Shown: in pieces, positions 60,403-64,000 of the stretch
Numbering within the stretch: the stretch's first letter is position 1
How the letters are laid out: the number at the start of each line of letters is the position of its first letter
Source: Nymphalis io
Taxonomy: Eukaryota > Arthropoda > Insecta > Lepidoptera > Nymphalidae
DNA: 64,000 nucleotides
Direction: 5' to 3'
Assembly (NCBI RefSeq): GCF_905147045.1
Contig: NC_065916.1
Coordinates: 5,124,468 to 5,188,467 of the forward strand
Program-made: the position numbers and the translations under genes
Notes under the pieces: model-generated
What the model was told of the DNA's origin: nothing
Database searches by the model: none
Seen by the model: only the letters and a program-made list of their open reading frames with translations

Positions 60403-60593
60403 AAACAGAAACCGATTGCACTAAGTAAACCATGTAGACTTCACCAAGACCACGAGCTCAAAACAATCCATAAAATATTTACGCATCGATTTTGATGAAA
60501 CTATGAATGATAGACTTTAACTTTAACAAAGAAGTGACAATTTGATGAATACTATAAATAGAAACTCAATCATTGTATAGTGTTACTATAGTA

Positions 60594-60888
60594 GCAACAG
60601 CCTGTGCATGTCCCACTGCTGGGCTAAGGCCTCCTCTCCTTTTTTTAGAAGAAGCTTTGGAGCTTATTCCACCACACGCTCCAATGCGGGTTGTTGGAAT
60701 GCACATTTGGAAGAATTTCATTGAAATAAGACACATGCAGGTTTCCTCACGATGTTTTCCTTCACCGTCAAGCACAAAATGAATTATAAACACAAATTAA
60801 GCACACGAAAATTCAGTGGAGCTTGCCCGGTTTGAACCCACGATCATCGATAAAGATTCACGCGTTCTAACCACTAGGCCATCTCGCA
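60594..60888 (-). repeat. SINE-B, full length
   Basis: Tail 'gcaacagcctgtgcatgtcc' on the left, head 'taggccatctcgc' on the right. 5-10% diverged from the reference. Confidence 0.93.
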
Positions 60889-61600
60889 TTCAATCACTAT
60901 ATAATAATTAATACATAACATATGTGCATATTTAATCACGTTTATGTTTCCCCGCGGATCTGTTGTTATTATTACATTATATATTATTATCGTTGATTTG
61001 TCGAGCACTCTTATCTCGCGATAAAAGTCGAGTTAACGCATGCCAAATATAGCGTTACAATGGATTTTAACTGACAATTTTTAAACAATTTCAATTTACC
61101 ATTAAATATATATACGAGTATATAGACATTTATATGTACAGAAAATTTTTGCAATTCATCTTATTTATATACCGTTTAATTTGTACCTACACGACTACAC
61201 TATACATAGACGCTTTATTTGTCACCAAATTTATTTATATATATACTTAATTCTATAAATGTGTAAGCCTGTCTCTTAGAGCTACACCACTGAACCGCTT
61301 TGATTATTCATTAATCATTCAGAAAGAAAAATAAAAACAAAAGAAGTATATTTGGAAAAACATGACGAGCTGTACAACAATAACAACAATTGATTTTACT
61401 GTGCACTGTGAATTTATGAACAGAATCAAAATTAATATTATATTAAGATTATTTGATTGTAATTATAGACAAAAGGTTCTTTAGATAAAATATATGGAAC
61501 AGGCTTCAACGTTGAACCGCAAGTATGGACATGGACTAATTTATTATCTAACTAATAGTAAACTCATAGAAACGACATTATTATTTATACATAAATATAA
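60889..61600. other. Unrecognised AT-rich sequence
   Basis: 61258-61305 ('gctacaccactgaaccgctt') is a probable Helitron-like relic. Otherwise nothing. Confidence 0.45.
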
Positions 61601-61940
61601 ATAATAATGTCCTCCGGGCCAATTTCGCCACGCCGGTCAACCGCAAGAGAGATTAACCACATGCGCAGGACATATTATAGTGCATGAGTGTGTGCGCAAG
61701 CACAGGTGCACTCTATATTTCCTAACTCTTACAACTGGATTATAAGAGTGCACGAGAGCATCCCGAACGGAAAGAATTCAAGCGCAGGACCAACAGATTC
61801 TTTTGCTTTTCTCGGTACGGGAGTGTACACTTGCAACTTCCAGACACCGAGCTGTTACTTAGAATTTCCGACAGAAAAACCCGAACCGGAAAACTTTTTA
61901 CTGAGGTCTTACATCTAGCCACTAGACCAACGAGGCAGTC
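61601..61940 (-). repeat. SINE-C, near full length with target-site duplication
   Basis: Flanked by 'aaatataa' (61593-61600, 61941-61948). Tail 'ataataatgtcctccgggcc' on the left, head 'ctagaccaacgaggcagt' on the right. Confidence 0.92.
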
Positions 61941-62151
61941 AAATATAAGTTTATAAATCCATCCAACGAAACCACTTACAAAACTGTTAATTGGATACAA
62001 TTGAACATTACGCAAAACGTCAAACATTGTCGAACTATTGTGATTTCTGATGGGGATTTCGTAAGGGCTTCGGACGCCGTGAACTTTTTTCACGTCTTAT
62101 ATACAAATCGACTTGACAGATTTAGTATTTTTTTATTTATATGTAACTAGC

Positions 62152-62545
62152 TACAAGACCCGACTTCGCACGGGCAGAATAACGGTCTACATAGAGTGAA
62201 TATGCATCTTCTAGGCAAGCGCGCTCCATCTTAGACTGTATCATCACTTTCCATCAGGTATGATAACAGTCAAGCGCCAGCTTATATATTAAAAAAAAAA
62301 AAAAGAACATAGAATGTTTATATCGTATCGTAATACTATAACACTAGTGGTTATGTTCTCAATCATTTATCGTCGTATTTCAGTCAATTATCACAAAACC
62401 TTAATAAATTATACACTTAAACCTTCCTGGTGAATCACTCCATCTATTGGTTAAAACCGTATCAAAATCCGGTTGGTAGTTTTCGAGTTTATCGCGTATA
62501 AAGAAACAGACGCAGCAAGATACTTTGTTTTATAATATGTAGTGA
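62152..62545 (+). mobile_element. Helitron-like element split by a LINE end
   Basis: Starts 'ctagctacaagacccgactt', 'cgcacgggcagaataacg'. It resumes after the LINE fragment with 'gttttcgagtttatcgcgta' and ends 'ttttataatatgtagtgat'. Boundaries are approximate. Confidence 0.5.
62196..62300 (+). mobile_element. LINE 3' end (L2 family)
   Basis: 'gtgaatatgcatcttctagg', 'gcgctccatcttagactg' and a 14-A tail. The third copy of this 3' end. Confidence 0.8.
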
Positions 62546-63065
62546 TAATGTAAGATCAAGTTGATTGTAATTGTATTGATCCAGAAATAAGGTGTGTAAA
62601 TTTATTAATAACAAGTTTAATATTTAACATAAAATAAAACATTACCAGAGAGCAAAACGCAAATAAAAAAACTAACGACTATAAGGGGGAACAGTTTGAG
62701 AAGTTGTGCCAGAAACTAATACAATAACGACAGGCTGGAGTTTTACTGCTCGCTAGTTAAGATTCTCTGTATTTACTCGTTATTTATACTAATTGGAAAT
62801 ATATCCTTATTATGTATCTGTTTAATATATACATATCACAAAATTATTAGAAATACATACACGCCGCTTATATAACTCTGTGAGCACATCGTTTATAAAT
62901 CACGACACGATGTATATATATATATATATCTAAATTTATATACTAATATTATAAATATATAAACTAGAAAAGTTTGTTTGTTTGTCTTATATCTAGCATT
63001 ATCTCGTCTGTTTTTCTGTTATATTAAAAAAAAATATTCATAAATAAAATAAATACAACATTTTC
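62546..63065. other. Unrecognised AT-rich sequence
   Basis: Short (TA)n at 62911-62931. 'aaaagtttgtttgtttgtct' at 62968 may be another Helitron-like start. Confidence 0.45.
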
Positions 63066-63254
63066 GCTAATATTATAAATGTGAAAGTAACTCTGTCTCT
63101 GTGTTACGCTTTAACTGCTAAACTACTCAACCCATCAATATGAAATTTTGCATACACGTTGTCGTGAATACCGAAATGATAACTAACCTAACCTAACCTA
63201 ACACCTGCCCCCCCCCCCTCTATCACTCAAGCGACGCCGCGTACGGAAACTAGT
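63066..63254 (+). mobile_element. Helitron-like non-autonomous element
   Basis: Starts 'gctaatattataaatgtgaa', contains 'tgctaaactactcaaccc' and (CCTAA)n plus a C run, and ends 'gtacggaaactagt'. The most complete copy. Confidence 0.7.
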
Positions 63255-63424
63255 ATACCTATAAATGAAAGTTTGAGAAACGCACACATGCAGCATCTAC
63301 GGAACCACAACGTTACTACTAACATTACTTTATGAGCGCCGTTCACCGCTGTTACAATGTAAATACTGGGTTCGATTCTCGATTAATAACAATATTCTCT
63401 TATTTTGATTATCTTATTAGATTG

Positions 63425-63700
63425 AGCCGAGATGGCCCAGTGGTAAGAACGCGTGCATTTTGACCGATGATCGTGGGTTCAAACCCGGGCAAGCACCACT
63501 GAATTTTCATGTGCTTAATTTGTGATTATAATTTATCTCGTGATTGACGGCGAAGGAAAACATTGTGAGGAAACCTGCATGTGTCTAATTTCACTGAAAT
63601 TCTGCCACAAGTGTATTGTGGAATAAGCTCCAAATCTTCTCCCTCAAAAAGAGGAGAGGAGGCCTTTAGCCCAGCAGTGGGACATTCACAAGCGGTAGGG
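63425..63700 (+). repeat. SINE-B, near full length
   Basis: Head 'gccgagatggcccagtggta', B-box 'gtgggttcaaacccgggc', end 'cagtgggacattcacaagcg'. Confidence 0.94.
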
Positions 63701-63764
63701 TAAACTATGATTATTTATTTACATACTTATTTATATAATAATTAAGGTAAAGTCTAACGATGAT

Positions 63765-63915
63765 AAGTCTCACGATGTTTTCCTTCACCGTAAAGCACGA
63801 GATGAATTATAAACACAAATTAAGCACATGAAAATTCAATGAAGCTTGCCCGGATTTGAACCCACGATCATCGGTTAAGATTCACGCGTTCTTACCACTA
63901 GGCCATCTGGGCTTT
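63765..63915 (-). repeat. SINE-B 5' half, inverted relative to the previous copy
   Basis: Starts at 'gtctcacgatgttttccttc' and ends with the head 'ggccatctgggctt'. The two SINE-B copies can pair over about 145 bp. Confidence 0.9.
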
Positions 63916-64000
63916 TTCGTATTACGCTTAAAATTGTAAAATGGCGAATTAAAAGTGCTTTCAAGAGCCTACTTGAATAACGTATATTTTGACGTCATCA

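Overview
The window looks like nuclear DNA from a ditrysian lepidopteran, probably a nymphalid-type butterfly. The evidence is AT-rich intronic sequence, many copies of three or four tRNA-like or SINE-like repeats, Helitron-like short repeats, RTE-type LINE tails, and long (TA)n tracts. I see no bacterial operons, rRNA genes, real tRNA genes or CRISPR arrays. The species call is inference from repeat style.

One protein-coding gene is visible, on the minus strand. It is the N-terminal part of an ARID5-family (ARID5B-like) AT-rich-interaction-domain chromatin protein. Five coding exons, in transcript order 47465-47324, 46824-46715, 1645-1441, 968-793 and 395-204, join without any phase conflict (142+110+205+176+192 = 825 nt = 275 codons). 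They align through their whole length with the vertebrate ARID5B N-terminus as I remember it. Landmarks are the VG.PCG.HG start, GDFFFVR, ELQLLW, LYFLPE.TP.GR, HGEDEV, FSYPRYCRYR, ALGG, DTF.(Y/H)P and NHLAPKLKGRPR. The start codon lies in at least one exon upstream of 47465, not found here. The ARID domain itself should lie beyond the left edge.

Layout: 1-203 is intron after the last visible exon. 204-1645 holds three closely spaced exons. 1646-46714 is one intron of about 45 kb, inserted inside what looks like a BAH-like domain. 46715-47465 holds two exons and a 499-bp intron. 47466-64000 is upstream intron and/or 5' region with no recognised exon. The two large non-coding blocks are mainly transposon remains.

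Four recurring repeat families are named here for reference. SINE-A is about 285 bp, starts GGTGGTAGGGCTT, ends in CTATAAAAA, and has no obvious Pol III box. SINE-B is about 310 bp with a tRNA-like head (GCCGAGATGGCCCAGTGG; GGTTCAAACCCGGGC) and a GGTTAC tail. SINE-C is about 370 bp with a tRNA-like head (TGCCTCGTTGGTCTAGTGG) and ends GGTCTGGAGGACATTATTATT. SINE-D is about 255 bp with a tRNA-like head and a GGTTCGATTCCCACC box. There is also a TIR element (GGGGACCAATTCTACTA), 3' ends of at least three LINEs, Helitron-like 'CTAATATTATAAAT...ACTAGT' elements and some unclassified GC-rich repeats. Several insertions are nested with clear target-site duplications, so relative ages can be read.

I found no convincing new biological system. 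The most useful observations are the ARID5-like gene model with its very large domain-splitting intron, the RS/SP-rich insertion in exon E, the dated nested insertions, a filled/empty SINE pair, fold-back SINE copies and a few strong hairpins.
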